64,000 nt of DNA from Megalobrama amblycephala (lineage: Eukaryota > Chordata > Actinopteri > Cypriniformes > Xenocyprididae): NCBI RefSeq assembly GCF_018812025.1, contig NC_063045.1, forward strand, positions 62,649,839 to 62,713,838. The letters run 5' to 3'. The first letter of the stretch is position 1. The number at the start of each line of letters is the position of its first letter. Shown here piece after piece: positions 63,805-64,000 of this stretch. The position numbers and the translations under genes were made by a program. Below the pieces are notes generated by a model. It was not told the origin of the DNA. It did no database searches and was given only the letters and a program-made list of their open reading frames with translations.

Positions 63805-64000
63805 ATCAGAGCATTAGCGCTCTGTTTGAGCAGCACACACTAATAATGGGCAGCTCGAGACTCTCACTGTTTCTCACAAGGTCACAAACGGAGCAGAGCC
63901 TCAGTGACCCCGTGACCCCGTCACGTCTCTATTAAAGCACCGCTCTCGTCTCACTCTCTCGTTCTCAGGCTTTACTCGTCAGATCTTCTACACGCTTTCA

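Noticed and set aside
63966..64000. Possible next hlcs exon after 'gttctcag' reading GLYSSDLLHAF
   Set aside because: HLCS should continue with a stretch like LMFQTPQEMGLI after LLDG. The sequence does not match, so the next exon is presumed to be beyond the window.

Overview
The window is vertebrate nuclear DNA, almost certainly from a cyprinid-like teleost. The genes are split into many short exons with GT-AG introns, and the introns hold long (GT)n/(CA)n tracts, TTAA-bounded and hAT-like non-autonomous DNA transposons, and dispersed repeats of the kind that fill carp and zebrafish genomes. The species assignment is inference. The gene identities come from reading spliced exons against remembered vertebrate families, without a database search.

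Six genes of the human chromosome 21 'Down syndrome critical region' neighbourhood are present. In order: ripply3 (+, 114-1104, complete), pigp (-, 2419-4007, complete), ttc3 (+, 5961-32163, complete, 45 coding exons), vps26c/dscr3 (-, 33133-37761, complete, 297 aa), dyrk1a (+, 39751-49611, complete) and hlcs (+, 54045-62793, running off the right edge before its catalytic core). pigp/ttc3 and vps26c/dyrk1a are head-to-head pairs, and ttc3/vps26c are tail-to-tail. In human, HLCS lies on the other side, next to RIPPLY3, so this block carries a rearrangement relative to human.

The genes do not form one pathway. They cover a Groucho-recruiting repressor cofactor (Ripply3), a GPI-anchor GlcNAc-transferase subunit (PIG-P), a TPR/RING ubiquitin ligase (TTC3), a Retriever recycling-complex subunit (VPS26C), a dual-specificity kinase (DYRK1A) and biotin-protein ligase (HLCS). 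What links them is conserved synteny and shared promoters.

Between exons, the ttc3 introns hold a nested transposon cluster (6770-9752), two TTAA-bounded elements, several hAT-like elements and a 146-bp perfect inverted repeat. The vps26c intron next to its seventh coding exon is a 2.7-kb, 53-bp minisatellite built from that exon's own splice acceptor. It carries dozens of decoy acceptors, which is the most unusual structure in the window. A smaller parallel case sits before a ttc3 exon at 28370. Other regulatory candidates are a cluster of nuclear-receptor half-sites 3' of ripply3, tandem CTCF-like sites upstream of ttc3, and an NF-Y/octamer cluster in a dyrk1a intron. No CRISPR array, rRNA gene, functional tRNA gene, prokaryotic gene or viral gene was seen.
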